Source: Desulfobacteraceae bacterium UBA2230 (lineage in GTDB: Bacteria; Desulfobacterota; Desulfobacteria; Desulfobacterales; Desulfosarcinaceae). From it: DNA of 15,757 bases. A program made the translations under genes and the position numbers. The notes below the pieces were generated by a model that saw nothing but the letters and a program-made list of their open reading frames with translations, had not been told where the DNA came from and made no database searches. The DNA lies in NCBI GenBank assembly GCA_002348005.1, contig DDYQ01000205.1:10570-26326 (forward strand), read 5' to 3'. How positions within the stretch are numbered: position 1 is the stretch's first letter; each line of letters starts with the position of its first letter. Below are positions 7,336-13,875 of this stretch, in pieces.

Positions 7336-8886
7336 TCAGGTGCAGTGCATCTTTAGCCGCGCTGCACGACCGTAAATGCCGGTCAGGGTTTTGAGTCGGT
7401 CGCGAATTTCGGCTGTCAGCATTCCGGATTCGAAACGCCACTGCCAGTTGCCCTGTGAGGTTCCGGGCAGATTCATCCGTGCGGCGCTGGGCAAGCCCAG
7501 CACATCCTGCAGCGGAAATATGGCCGTGTCCGCCACCGAAGCAATTGCCATGCGGATGAAATCCCAATGGATCTCGCTGCCATCCGTGTTCAAGTACTGC
7601 AGTACCGCCGACCGTTCGCTGCGTATTTCTTCATGGGACTGGGTGGTCTGGGTTCCCGGTGCGGCCGTGAACCACCCGAGCGTTGTGTTGTGGTCGTGGG
7701 TGGCGGTATAACAGACGCAATTGCGGGTATAATTGTGCGGCCTGTAATCGCCGGCTTTGGGATCGTTGCCGAACGCCATCTGCAGGATGCGCATGCCGGG
7801 ATATCCCAGACGATCCCGCAGGATATCCACCTCGGGTGTAATCACCCCCAGGTCTTCGGCGATAATTTCGATCTTCCCCAGTTTGGCCTCAACCGCTTTG
7901 AAGAGCTTTGCTCCCGGGCCTTTTACCCAGCGGCCGTTGACGGCCGTAGGCTCGTCGGCCGGTATCTCCCAATACGCCTCGAATCCGCGGAAATGGTCCA
8001 GCCGCAGGACATCCACCAGCAGCAGATTGATGCGAAAACGGTCGATCCACCAATCGTATCCCTCATCGGCCATGCGGTCCCAACGGTAAATGGGATTACC
8101 CCAACGCTGGCCGGTGCTGCTGAAATAGTCGGGCGGCACACCGGCAATCACAAGAGGCTGCCCTTGCGCATCCAATTGAAACAGTTCGGGCTTCGACCAC
8201 ACCTCGGCACTGTCATGCGCCACATACAAGGGGATATCGCCGATAATGCGGATTCCGGCAGCCCGGCAGTACTCCCTCACCGAAGCCCATTGTTTGAAAA
8301 AAAGATACTGCACGAACATCCAGAAACGAATCTCGTCCATCAAGCGGTTCCGCCATCCGGCCAGCGCATCCGGATTACGCACGCGCGCGTCCCGCTCCCA
8401 TTGGGTCCAGGGTAATCCGTGATGAAAATCTTTCAGGGCTGCAAACAATGCGTAATCTTCCAACCAGAAGGCATTGCTTTCGATGAATGCGTAAAACTCA
8501 TCCGGCAGTTTGTCCGTATAGCGGTTTTTGAAATTACTGAAAGCTTTCATCAAGAACGGCATTTTATATCCCAGAGCCCAGCCGAAATCGATGTACTGGG
8601 CTGGGAAGGCAGGGGGTCTGGCGATCTCCCCAGGGTCCAGAAGCCCTTCTTTTGCAAGCAACTGCAGGCTGACCAGGGCGGGGCTGCCGGCATAAGCCGA
8701 TAAGCACATATAAGGCGAGTTGCCGAAACCGGTGTGATTCAGAGGCAAAACCTGCCATAACTGCTGATCCGTTTCCTTTAGAAATTCGATGAAGTCGTAT
8801 GCCGAGGGTCCAAAGTCGCCGATACCAAAGGGTCCGGGCAACGCAGTAGGATGTAACAGAATCCCGCTGCACCTGCTTTTCGCCAT
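7336..8886 (-). CDS. malQ: 4-alpha-glucanotransferase (amylomaltase, GH77)
   Basis: This 516-residue cytoplasmic enzyme transfers 4-alpha-glucan segments between maltodextrins, releasing glucose. It begins with the typical Gly-Ile-Leu-Leu-His-Pro-Thr-Ala-Leu-Pro-Gly-Pro-Phe-Gly-Ile-Gly-Asp motif. The family motif Gly-Asp-Ile-Pro-Leu-Tyr-Val-Ala is present, with nucleophile Asp297 in Arg-Leu-Asp-His-Phe-Arg-Gly, acid/base Glu344 in Ala-Glu-Asp-Leu-Gly and Asp398 in Ala-Thr-His-Asp-His-Asn-Thr. The last motif usually reads Thr-His-Asp-Asn-x-Thr, so the His after Asp398 is a small departure. Two ATGs are adjacent (8889 and 8886); AGGAGG is five bases from 8886 and only two from 8889, so 8886 is chosen. 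It is the first gene of the leftward operon and diverges from glgE. Its products are substrates for the ROK kinase at the operon's end. Confidence 0.96.
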   Translation of the reverse strand: MAKSRCSGILLHPTALPGPFGIGDFGPSAYDFIEFLKETDQQLWQVLPLNHTGFGNSPYMCLSAYAGSPALVSLQLLAKEGLLDPGEIARPPAFPAQYIDFGWALGYKMPFLMKAFSNFKNRYTDKLPDEFYAFIESNAFWLEDYALFAALKDFHHGLPWTQWERDARVRNPDALAGWRNRLMDEIRFWMFVQYLFFKQWASVREYCRAAGIRIIGDIPLYVAHDSAEVWSKPELFQLDAQGQPLVIAGVPPDYFSSTGQRWGNPIYRWDRMADEGYDWWIDRFRINLLLVDVLRLDHFRGFEAYWEIPADEPTAVNGRWVKGPGAKLFKAVEAKLGKIEIIAEDLGVITPEVDILRDRLGYPGMRILQMAFGNDPKAGDYRPHNYTRNCVCYTATHDHNTTLGWFTAAPGTQTTQSHEEIRSERSAVLQYLNTDGSEIHWDFIRMAIASVADTAIFPLQDVLGLPSAARMNLPGTSQGNWQWRFESGMLTAEIRDRLKTLTGIYGRAARLKMHCT

Positions 8887-8928
8887 CATGTCCTCCTGGA
8901 TTGAAACTCCTGGTGTCCTCAAGCCTGC

Positions 8929-8957
8929 AATTTATGCATATCCACAGCGAGCGGCAA
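8929..8957 (-). promoter_or_regulatory. Candidate sigma70-type promoter for the malQ operon
   Basis: On the minus strand TTGCCG (8957-8952) and TAAATT (8934-8929) are separated by 17 bases. Each matches four of six consensus positions. Transcription would start near 8922, giving a leader of roughly 35 bases with AGGAGG before the malQ start at 8886. No other comparable pair was seen on this strand in the gap. Confidence 0.35.
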
Positions 8958-9009
8958 ATTAGTGGCGACCTGTATTTTCCTTAAACACCCATGGCGGTGG
9001 GCCACGCTC

Positions 9010-9031
9010 TGTGCCCGGGTTTCCCGGCACA
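9010..9031. repeat. Inverted repeat, possible operator, between malQ and glgE
   Basis: TGTGCCCGGG (9010-9019) and CCCGGCACA (9023-9031) are reverse complements apart from one extra C in the left arm, with a TTT centre. The repeat lies about 125 bases upstream of malQ and 170 upstream of glgE, and about 50 bases beyond the candidate malQ -35. It could be a regulator-binding site or an RNA hairpin in a leader. No T-run follows, so it is not an obvious intrinsic terminator. Confidence 0.35.
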
Positions 9032-9200
9032 CCTGAGCACTTTGAGGGCATCGTAAATGCCAAAACGGTTGACCTGACGCGCGTTGGATGGAAAACCAGG
9101 ATCGTTCCATGGTGAGATACAGGGCTTTTTGTATGTATGCCCGCATGGATCAGTACTACGGTAGCTTCATACTAAAGTTTCGGAAAGGAATACAACCCGC

Positions 9201-11189
9201 ATGCAAAACGCAGAAGAACGGATCCGGGTGGTCTTTGAGGCTGTCGATCCTGAGATCGACAGCGGCCGCTTTCCAATCAAGCGCTGTGTGGGAGAGAAAG
9301 TCAAGGTTGCGGCCGACATTTTTGCCGACAGCCACGATCTGATTTCCGCACGGTTGCACTATCGCTTTCAGCACGAAGCGCAATGGCGGGAGACCCCCAT
9401 GCAGTTGATCATCAACGACCGATGGGAAGGCGAATTCAAGGTAGATCGGATCGGCCGTTATCATTACATGCTTACGGCGTGGATCGACCACTTTAAGACC
9501 TTCCAGCGCGACTTGCATAAAAAAGTGCAGGCTGGTCAGGATATCGACGCCCAACTGGCCATGGGAGCCGGGTTGATCGAGGCGGCCGCCGAGCGTGCAA
9601 CCGGCCCGGAAGCGGAACAACTGCACCGCTGGGCCGCGGACATGCAATCGGAAAACAGTCTGGAATCGCGGATCGTGCTTGCCTCCGATCCTGTGCTCTC
9701 TTCATTGATGAACCGCTATCCGGACGTCCGTTTCGCTGCGCAGTACGAAAAAGAATTGAGTGTAGTAGTCGATGCGCCGCGTGCCGGCTTCAGCACCTGG
9801 TACGAATTCTTTCCGCGCTCCAGTCGGGAGGACGGGGCACACGGCACGCTGCGGGATTGCGAGGCCCGACTCGGGTATATCGCTCAGATGGGGTTCGATG
9901 TTTTATACCTGCCGCCCATTCATCCCATTGGTCGGGTTCACCGCAAGGGTCGCAACAACTCTCCTCAAGCCGGTCCCGAAGACCCGGGAAGCCCCTGGGC
10001 GATCGGCAGTTCAGAGGGCGGCCACAAATCCGTGCACCCCCGCCTGGGCTCGTTGGAAGACTTCCAGCGACTGGTGAAAAAAGCCGCCGAATTGAACATC
10101 CATATGGCCTTGGACATCGCATTCCAGTGCGCCCCGGATCATCCCTACGCCATTGAGCATCCCGAATGGTTCCGCCGCCGGCCCGACGGGAGTATTCAGT
10201 ACGCGGAGAACCCCCCGAAAAAATATGAAGACATTTACCCGCTCAATTTCGAAACCGAGCAGTGGCAAACGCTCTGGGAAGAACTGAAGAGCATTTTTGT
10301 TTTCTGGATCGGGCACGGCGTCCGGATCTTCCGGGTGGACAATCCCCACACCAAACCTTTCCCCTTCTGGGAGTGGGTGATCGGGCAGATCAAGCAGGAG
10401 CATCCCGAAACGATCTTTCTCTCCGAAGCATTCACCCGTCCCAAAGTGATGTACCGGCTGGCCAAACTCGGTTTTACGCAATCCTATACCTACTTCACCT
10501 GGCGCAATGCCAAATGGGAGATCATCCAATATTTTACAAAGCTTTATAACAGCCCGCTGGTTGATTTCTTTCGCCCCAACCTGTGGCCGAATACACCGGA
10601 TATTCTGCCTGAATACCTGCAAAACGGCGGCAGACCGGCTTTTATGGTGCGTTTGGTCCTGGCGGCTACATTGGGTGCCAATTACGGAATCTACGGACCG
10701 GCATTCGAATTACAGGAAAACAGACCCAGACAGGCCGGCAGCGAAGAATACCTGGATTCGGAAAAGTATGAGATCCGAAAATGGCCCTGGGACAGCGCAG
10801 ACAACCTCAGCGCTTTTATCGGCAGGGTCAACCAGATCCGTCGCCAGAATCCTGCTTTCCGTGAAAACCGTTCCCTGGTGTTTCACGCCATCGACAACGA
10901 GGAACTGCTCTGTTTCAGCAAGCGCACCGACGACCTGGACAATATCGTTCTGGTGATAGTGAATCTGGATCCGTACCACACCCGTTCAGGCTGGTTGGAA
11001 CTGCCGATCGCGGAGTTGGGATTGGAGCCGCAGCAATCCTACCAGATGCACGACCTGCTCAGCGGAGCCCGCTTCATCTGGCGCGGTGCGACAAACTTTG
11101 TCGAACTCGACCCCCAGGTCGTTCCCGCCCACATCTTCCGGCTGCGACGCTGGGTGCGCACAGAAAAGGATTTCGACTATTTTATGTAG
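9201..11189 (+). CDS. glgE: Maltosyltransferase GlgE (GH13_3)
   Basis: This 662-residue enzyme transfers maltose from alpha-maltose-1-phosphate to the non-reducing end of alpha-1,4-glucan. The N-terminal beta-domain includes Ser-Gly-Arg-Phe-Pro-Ile-Lys at about residues 21-27. GlgE signatures follow: Tyr-Glu-Phe-Phe-Pro-Arg-Ser, Leu-Pro-Pro-Ile-His-Pro-Ile-Gly and Trp-Ala-Ile-Gly-Ser. The nucleophile is Asp380 in Phe-Arg-Val-Asp-Asn-Pro-His-Thr-Lys-Pro and the acid/base is Glu409 in Leu-Ser-Glu-Ala-Phe-Thr-Arg-Pro. The 29-residue spacing equals Streptomyces coelicolor GlgE Asp394/Glu423 as I recall it, and Asp467 in Asn-Thr-Pro-Asp-Ile-Leu is the likely third carboxylate. The length is close to known GlgE proteins. 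ATG 9201 has AAAGGAA upstream at a somewhat long spacing. It is transcribed away from malQ-treS-glgB and ends 14 bases from the convergent guaC stop. Its donor comes from the Mak half of TreS-Mak. Confidence 0.96.
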   Translation: MQNAEERIRVVFEAVDPEIDSGRFPIKRCVGEKVKVAADIFADSHDLISARLHYRFQHEAQWRETPMQLIINDRWEGEFKVDRIGRYHYMLTAWIDHFKTFQRDLHKKVQAGQDIDAQLAMGAGLIEAAAERATGPEAEQLHRWAADMQSENSLESRIVLASDPVLSSLMNRYPDVRFAAQYEKELSVVVDAPRAGFSTWYEFFPRSSREDGAHGTLRDCEARLGYIAQMGFDVLYLPPIHPIGRVHRKGRNNSPQAGPEDPGSPWAIGSSEGGHKSVHPRLGSLEDFQRLVKKAAELNIHMALDIAFQCAPDHPYAIEHPEWFRRRPDGSIQYAENPPKKYEDIYPLNFETEQWQTLWEELKSIFVFWIGHGVRIFRVDNPHTKPFPFWEWVIGQIKQEHPETIFLSEAFTRPKVMYRLAKLGFTQSYTYFTWRNAKWEIIQYFTKLYNSPLVDFFRPNLWPNTPDILPEYLQNGGRPAFMVRLVLAATLGANYGIYGPAFELQENRPRQAGSEEYLDSEKYEIRKWPWDSADNLSAFIGRVNQIRRQNPAFRENRSLVFHAIDNEELLCFSKRTDDLDNIVLVIVNLDPYHTRSGWLELPIAELGLEPQQSYQMHDLLSGARFIWRGATNFVELDPQVVPAHIFRLRRWVRTEKDFDYFM

Positions 11190-11203
11190 CCCTTGCAGTC
11201 GGC

Positions 11204-12226
11204 TCAGCCTTCGCGGATGTGCGGCCCGCTCTCGATCCGACCGGCCCATGAAATCCTGCGGTAGTCGAGCTTGCGCTGCAACTCGCGGATGGTCGCGGCT
11301 CCTCCGTAAGTGAGTCCGGAGCGTAATCCCCCGATGATATCGGCGATAATCTCGTCCTCTGCTTCGCGGAACGGGATCTCGACCGAAATGCCTTCGGCGG
11401 TTTTCCAGCCCGCCATGACCCCGTGCTGCTCGATGACCGCCTCCTGACTGGCCATTCCCCGATAGACCTTCACCTGAAGCTCCTGGCCGTTGGCGGCTGT
11501 GCGGCGAAGAACGGGCCCTGGAGTGGGTCGGGTTCCGGACAGCATGGCGCCGATCATCACATAATCAGCACCGAAGGCCAGTGCTTTCACGATGTCGCCG
11601 GGATTGCGGATGCCCCCGTCGGCAACGATCGAGCGGTCCACTTTGGCGCACTCCCGTATGGCGGTCAGATTGGGAACACCGAACCCGGTCTTTATGCGGG
11701 TCGTACAGACCGAGCCGCCCCCGATGCCTACTTTGATCATATCCGCACCGCATGAGGCCAGATAGTCCGCCCCGGCATAAGTGGCGACATTGCCGGCCAT
11801 CACGAAGGTCTGCTTGCCGAGCAGTTCGCGGATTTGCTTGAAAGCGCGCCCGACGTAGCGTCCATGGGCATGGGCTACATCCATGCAGAACATTTCAGCG
11901 CCGCTGTCGCGCAAGGCGGCCGCCCGATCCAGCTCAGCCGAAGTACAGCCGATCGAAACAAACACGGGGCGCCGGCACCTTTTAAAAATACGCACATTTT
12001 CTTCAATGGACATAAACCGGTGCAGCACCCCTATTCCGCCCTTGCCGGAGATATAATTGGCCATTGTCGCCTCAGTGATCGTATCCATATTGGCGCTCAT
12101 GACCGGCAGGGAAAGCGTCAGGCGGCCTGTCTTGTCAGTCATTGTGATATCGACCAACTGCCTCGATTCATAGTGATTATAGGCCGGCACCAGGACGATG
12201 TCGTCATACGTGATGCTTTCTTCCAC
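11204..12226 (-). CDS. guaC: GMP reductase (IMPDH/GMPR family, no CBS domains)
   Basis: This 340-residue TIM-barrel enzyme is predicted to convert GMP and NADPH to IMP, NADP+ and ammonia in purine salvage. The catalytic cysteine is Cys174 in Ser-Val-Cys-Thr-Thr-Arg, followed by Ile-Lys-Thr-Gly as in GMP reductases. The barrel runs straight through without the CBS pair of normal IMP dehydrogenases. The region after Tyr-Arg-Gly-Met-Ala-Ser-Gln is short and lacks the Arg-Tyr pair of the IMPDH flap, which favours GMP reductase. The N-terminus ([10 protein letters not shown]) and Ser-Ala-Asn-Met-Asp-Thr are family hallmarks. The loop reads Gly-Ile-Gly-Gly-Gly-Ser where Gly-Ile-Gly-Pro-Gly-Ser is usual. 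GTG 12226 is chosen from GGAG seven bases upstream. A CBS-less IMP dehydrogenase is the alternative. Confidence 0.85.
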   Translation of the reverse strand: MEESITYDDIVLVPAYNHYESRQLVDITMTDKTGRLTLSLPVMSANMDTITEATMANYISGKGGIGVLHRFMSIEENVRIFKRCRRPVFVSIGCTSAELDRAAALRDSGAEMFCMDVAHAHGRYVGRAFKQIRELLGKQTFVMAGNVATYAGADYLASCGADMIKVGIGGGSVCTTRIKTGFGVPNLTAIRECAKVDRSIVADGGIRNPGDIVKALAFGADYVMIGAMLSGTRPTPGPVLRRTAANGQELQVKVYRGMASQEAVIEQHGVMAGWKTAEGISVEIPFREAEDEIIADIIGGLRSGLTYGGAATIRELQRKLDYRRISWAGRIESGPHIREG

Positions 12227-12268
12227 GATTCATCTCCGCGCATCAGGTTTCGGGTACCCATCAGCAAG

Positions 12269-12294
12269 CCTTTATATCGGACCGGGTATAAAGG
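12269..12294. promoter_or_regulatory. Perfect inverted repeat upstream of guaC (possible operator)
   Basis: CCTTTATA (12269-12276) and TATAAAGG (12287-12294) are exact reverse complements around a 10-base GC-rich centre. The repeat ends about 43 bases before the guaC start codon, where a regulator could cover the minus-strand promoter. A second short palindrome, GGGTACCC (12252-12259), lies between it and the gene. No regulator is identifiable from the window. Confidence 0.4.
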
Positions 12295-12403
12295 GAAGTG
12301 GGTGGTGTCCGTATTTTAAATTTTTACCCTACAGGGGGCCTGCGTTGACAACCTCTCCGCAATCCCCATTGTCGGGATAATCGAGTGATGCAGGAGGTGC
12401 GTG

Positions 12404-12592
12404 ATGCCAAAAATTAGAGAAGTTCTGTTGGATGATGTGTGTTCCGACGGGAATTGTCATAAAGCGGAGGAACCGATTGACCTGCGGGCTAAGGAAGAAA
12501 GAGCGCACGCCGGTTCCGGGGGCAGTCGCTGGATAGAGGCGTTCTGCCCCCAACAGGCCTGCGAGATCACCAGTCCGATTGAACTGCCTTGA
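12404..12592 (+). CDS. 62-residue four-cysteine small protein, unknown family
   Basis: ATG 12404 follows an almost ideal ribosome-binding site (AGGAGGTG, six bases from AGGAGG to the ATG), which is the main reason to call this gene. An in-frame GTG at 12401 is less well spaced. The product is soluble and mixed-charge, with two Cys-x4-Cys pairs (Cys13/Cys18, then His19; Cys48/Cys53). The N-terminal half is acidic, a glycine/serine-rich linker lies around residues 36-41, and Trp43 precedes the second pair. The spacing suggests a small zinc-binding or disulfide-stabilised domain, but I recognise no family. It has no signal peptide or membrane segment. It stands between guaC, with which it diverges, and the convergent HEAT-repeat gene, and a hairpin follows directly after its stop. 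An antisense open frame over the same DNA (12595-12329) has no ribosome-binding site. Confidence 0.62.
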   Translation: MPKIREVLLDDVCSDGNCHKAEEPIDLRAKEERAHAGSGGSRWIEAFCPQQACEITSPIELP

Positions 12593-12595
12593 CAC

Positions 12596-12627
12596 ATACG
12601 GCGGGCGGTTTCACCCGTCCGCCGTAT
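12596..12627. terminator. Hairpin terminator candidate between convergent genes
   Basis: A 13-bp stem (12596-12608 with 12615-12627) contains one G-T wobble and a 6-base loop. It starts four bases after the stop of the small cysteine protein and lies 23 bases beyond the stop of the HEAT-repeat gene on the other strand. There is no real T-run on either side, so termination may be weak or need another factor. Confidence 0.5.
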
Positions 12628-12649
12628 AATATGGGCTCAATGACCAAAG

Positions 12650-13471
12650 CTAATCCTCGTCCTCCTCGTCATCCTCTTCGTATTCTTCTATCATCTCCAC
12701 CATGGCCAGCGCCTCCATTGCAGTTTCGGAAATTTCGTCGTCCTCGTGTCCGGCGAATTCCTCCAGAATATCTTCAGCCGCTTCCGGGCGGATAGCGGGT
12801 ACCGCGGCGATGGCTGCCAGCAGCAGCGCTTTTTCGGTTTGAGCGGAGTCAAGCAGTTGGGTGATGTGGGGCCAGGCATCTTTAAGCCCCCAGTTGCCTG
12901 CAGCACAAACCGCCTGATAATGGATTTCCAGATCGGGGTTTTGCAGCGATTCGAGGATCTGGTCTTCGAATCCGCTGATGAACTGCATACAAAAAACAGC
13001 GGTCAAACGCCAGGCGTAATCGTCGGAGACATACGCGTCGCGCACCACCTGCTGGTGCCAATCCTCGGGAGCATGCACCGAGGCTTCCAGCAGTTGCCGC
13101 CGCAGTTCGACCGGCAGCTGCGGGTCCTCGAACAGCCTGCGCAGCGATTCTTTAGCGCGCTCGAACAGTGCTTCGGAAATGATGATTTCTTCGGGTTCCT
13201 CAAAACCCATCGTATCAGCATGTTCAAGCGCCGTGCCGATGGAAAGGGCCGCCTCGCCGCGCAGTCCCACCGGTTCCAAAGAGCTGCAAACGATCGCGAG
13301 CAGCGTTTCGGCAATCATCGGGTTCATGACATTGTAATCGCCCGCCAATTCTGCTGCGAGCAGACGGTCTTCGGGAGCAGCCGAACGATTGCGCAGCACG
13401 GCCGCTATCGTCTGATCAGCCTCTTCGGGCCACTCCCATGAAGGAATATTTTCCAACGTTCTCAGATCCAT
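12650..13471 (-). CDS. HEAT-repeat protein with highly acidic C-terminal tail
   Basis: The predicted protein has 273 residues and is all-helical in appearance. Helix pairs recur at intervals of about 30-40 residues, with HEAT-like elements such as Leu-Arg-Gly-Glu-Ala-Ala-Leu-Ser-Ile-Gly, Val-Glu-Leu-Arg-Arg-Gln-Leu-Leu-Glu-Ala, Leu-Glu-Ile-His-Tyr-Gln-Ala-Val-Cys-Ala-Ala-Gly and Asp-Glu-Ile-Ser-Glu-Thr-Ala-Met-Glu-Ala-Leu. The last 12 residues are almost all Glu and Asp. HEAT-repeat solenoids generally mediate protein-protein contacts, so a scaffold or assembly role is plausible but no partner is visible. There is no signal peptide. ATG 13471 is chosen because AAGGAGA lies six bases upstream; the frame is open to 13543 without another good site. 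The gene stands alone, convergent with the small cysteine protein. Confidence 0.85.
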   Translation of the reverse strand: MDLRTLENIPSWEWPEEADQTIAAVLRNRSAAPEDRLLAAELAGDYNVMNPMIAETLLAIVCSSLEPVGLRGEAALSIGTALEHADTMGFEEPEEIIISEALFERAKESLRRLFEDPQLPVELRRQLLEASVHAPEDWHQQVVRDAYVSDDYAWRLTAVFCMQFISGFEDQILESLQNPDLEIHYQAVCAAGNWGLKDAWPHITQLLDSAQTEKALLLAAIAAVPAIRPEAAEDILEEFAGHEDDEISETAMEALAMVEMIEEYEEDDEEDED

Positions 13472-13875
13472 ACGTATTCTCCTTTTCGTATCCGACACTT
13501 GGATAAATGAATTCAGCCTGACTGGCCAAACCACAAAAACCACACCGCTGCAACACGTTTGTTATTCGCATTCATTTTGAAACCTGCCGTTGCGCAACTT
13601 TCCCTAAAGCATTCCGGCTGTCAGGCGATATCCGTTTCAGCGCTGAGCCGGAGGGCACCCGCAAGACGCTCGAGAGATAAAAATAGGTATGTACACGAAC
13701 CAATGTGCCCTCACAATTCTGCAGCCGGGAGAGATCGGGGTCGCCTGCCGGCAGGGCTGAGCGTGAATTGAGTATTGCAAAAGAACGGGCCGCTGTTTTA
13801 AATGGTGCGTGTTTCAACCACCTGCAGGGATCTGACGCCCGCATGACGATCACCACCAAAGAAAGGAATGCCGGA
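13472..13875. other. Intergenic region between the HEAT-repeat and exported-protein genes
   Basis: These 404 bases separate two divergent genes and hold no open frame with a plausible start or composition. Short palindromes are present: TCAGCGCTGA (13637-13646) and CCTGCCGGCAGG (13744-13755). A promoter-like pair lies at 13775-13803 facing right. The left end carries the HEAT-gene ribosome-binding site. No RNA gene or terminator was recognised; a small RNA cannot be excluded from sequence alone. Confidence 0.5.
13775..13803 (+). promoter_or_regulatory. Candidate promoter for the exported DUF4412-like gene
   Basis: TTGCAA (13775-13780) and TTAAAT (13798-13803) are spaced by 17 bases, each matching four of six sigma70 consensus positions. 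Transcription would start near 13810, about 65 bases before the start codon at 13876. The 12-bp palindrome at 13744-13755 lies about 20 bases upstream of the -35. Confidence 0.33.

Larger units (their letters stand above)
8887..9200. other. Divergent intergenic region between malQ and glgE
   Basis: These 314 bases hold no convincing gene. Toward malQ there is a promoter-like pair and a strong AGGAGG ribosome-binding site. Near the middle lies a near-perfect inverted repeat (9010-9031). Toward glgE the sequence turns AT-richer (about 9160-9180) and has AAAGGAA about ten bases before the start codon, but no clear pair of -35/-10 hexamers. This is the natural place for co-regulation of the two arms of the glucan pathway. 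Confidence 0.6.

Noticed and set aside
6353..7375. 340-residue plus-strand open frame opposite treS
   Set aside because: It is fully antisense to the conserved TreS barrel and its His/Gly-rich composition is typical of a reverse-frame shadow.
7567..8415. 282-residue plus-strand open frame opposite malQ
   Set aside because: It is antisense to malQ, without a start signal or known motif.
9069..9097. TTGACC considered as the -35 of a glgE promoter
   Set aside because: No acceptable -10 hexamer lies 16-18 bases downstream.
10011..10622. 203-residue minus-strand open frame opposite glgE
   Set aside because: It covers the most conserved part of GlgE in reverse and has no supporting start signal.
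12345..12381. TTGACA and GATAAT upstream of the small cysteine protein, considered as a promoter
   Set aside because: The spacer is 25 bases, too long for a sigma70 promoter.
12329..12595. 88-residue minus-strand open frame over the small cysteine protein
   Set aside because: It begins at a GTG with no ribosome-binding site, while the plus-strand frame has AGGAGGTG ideally placed.
13559..13771. 70-residue open frame in the 404-bp intergenic gap
   Set aside because: It has no ribosome-binding site, and its Arg/Ser/Ala-rich composition is like random GC-rich sequence.
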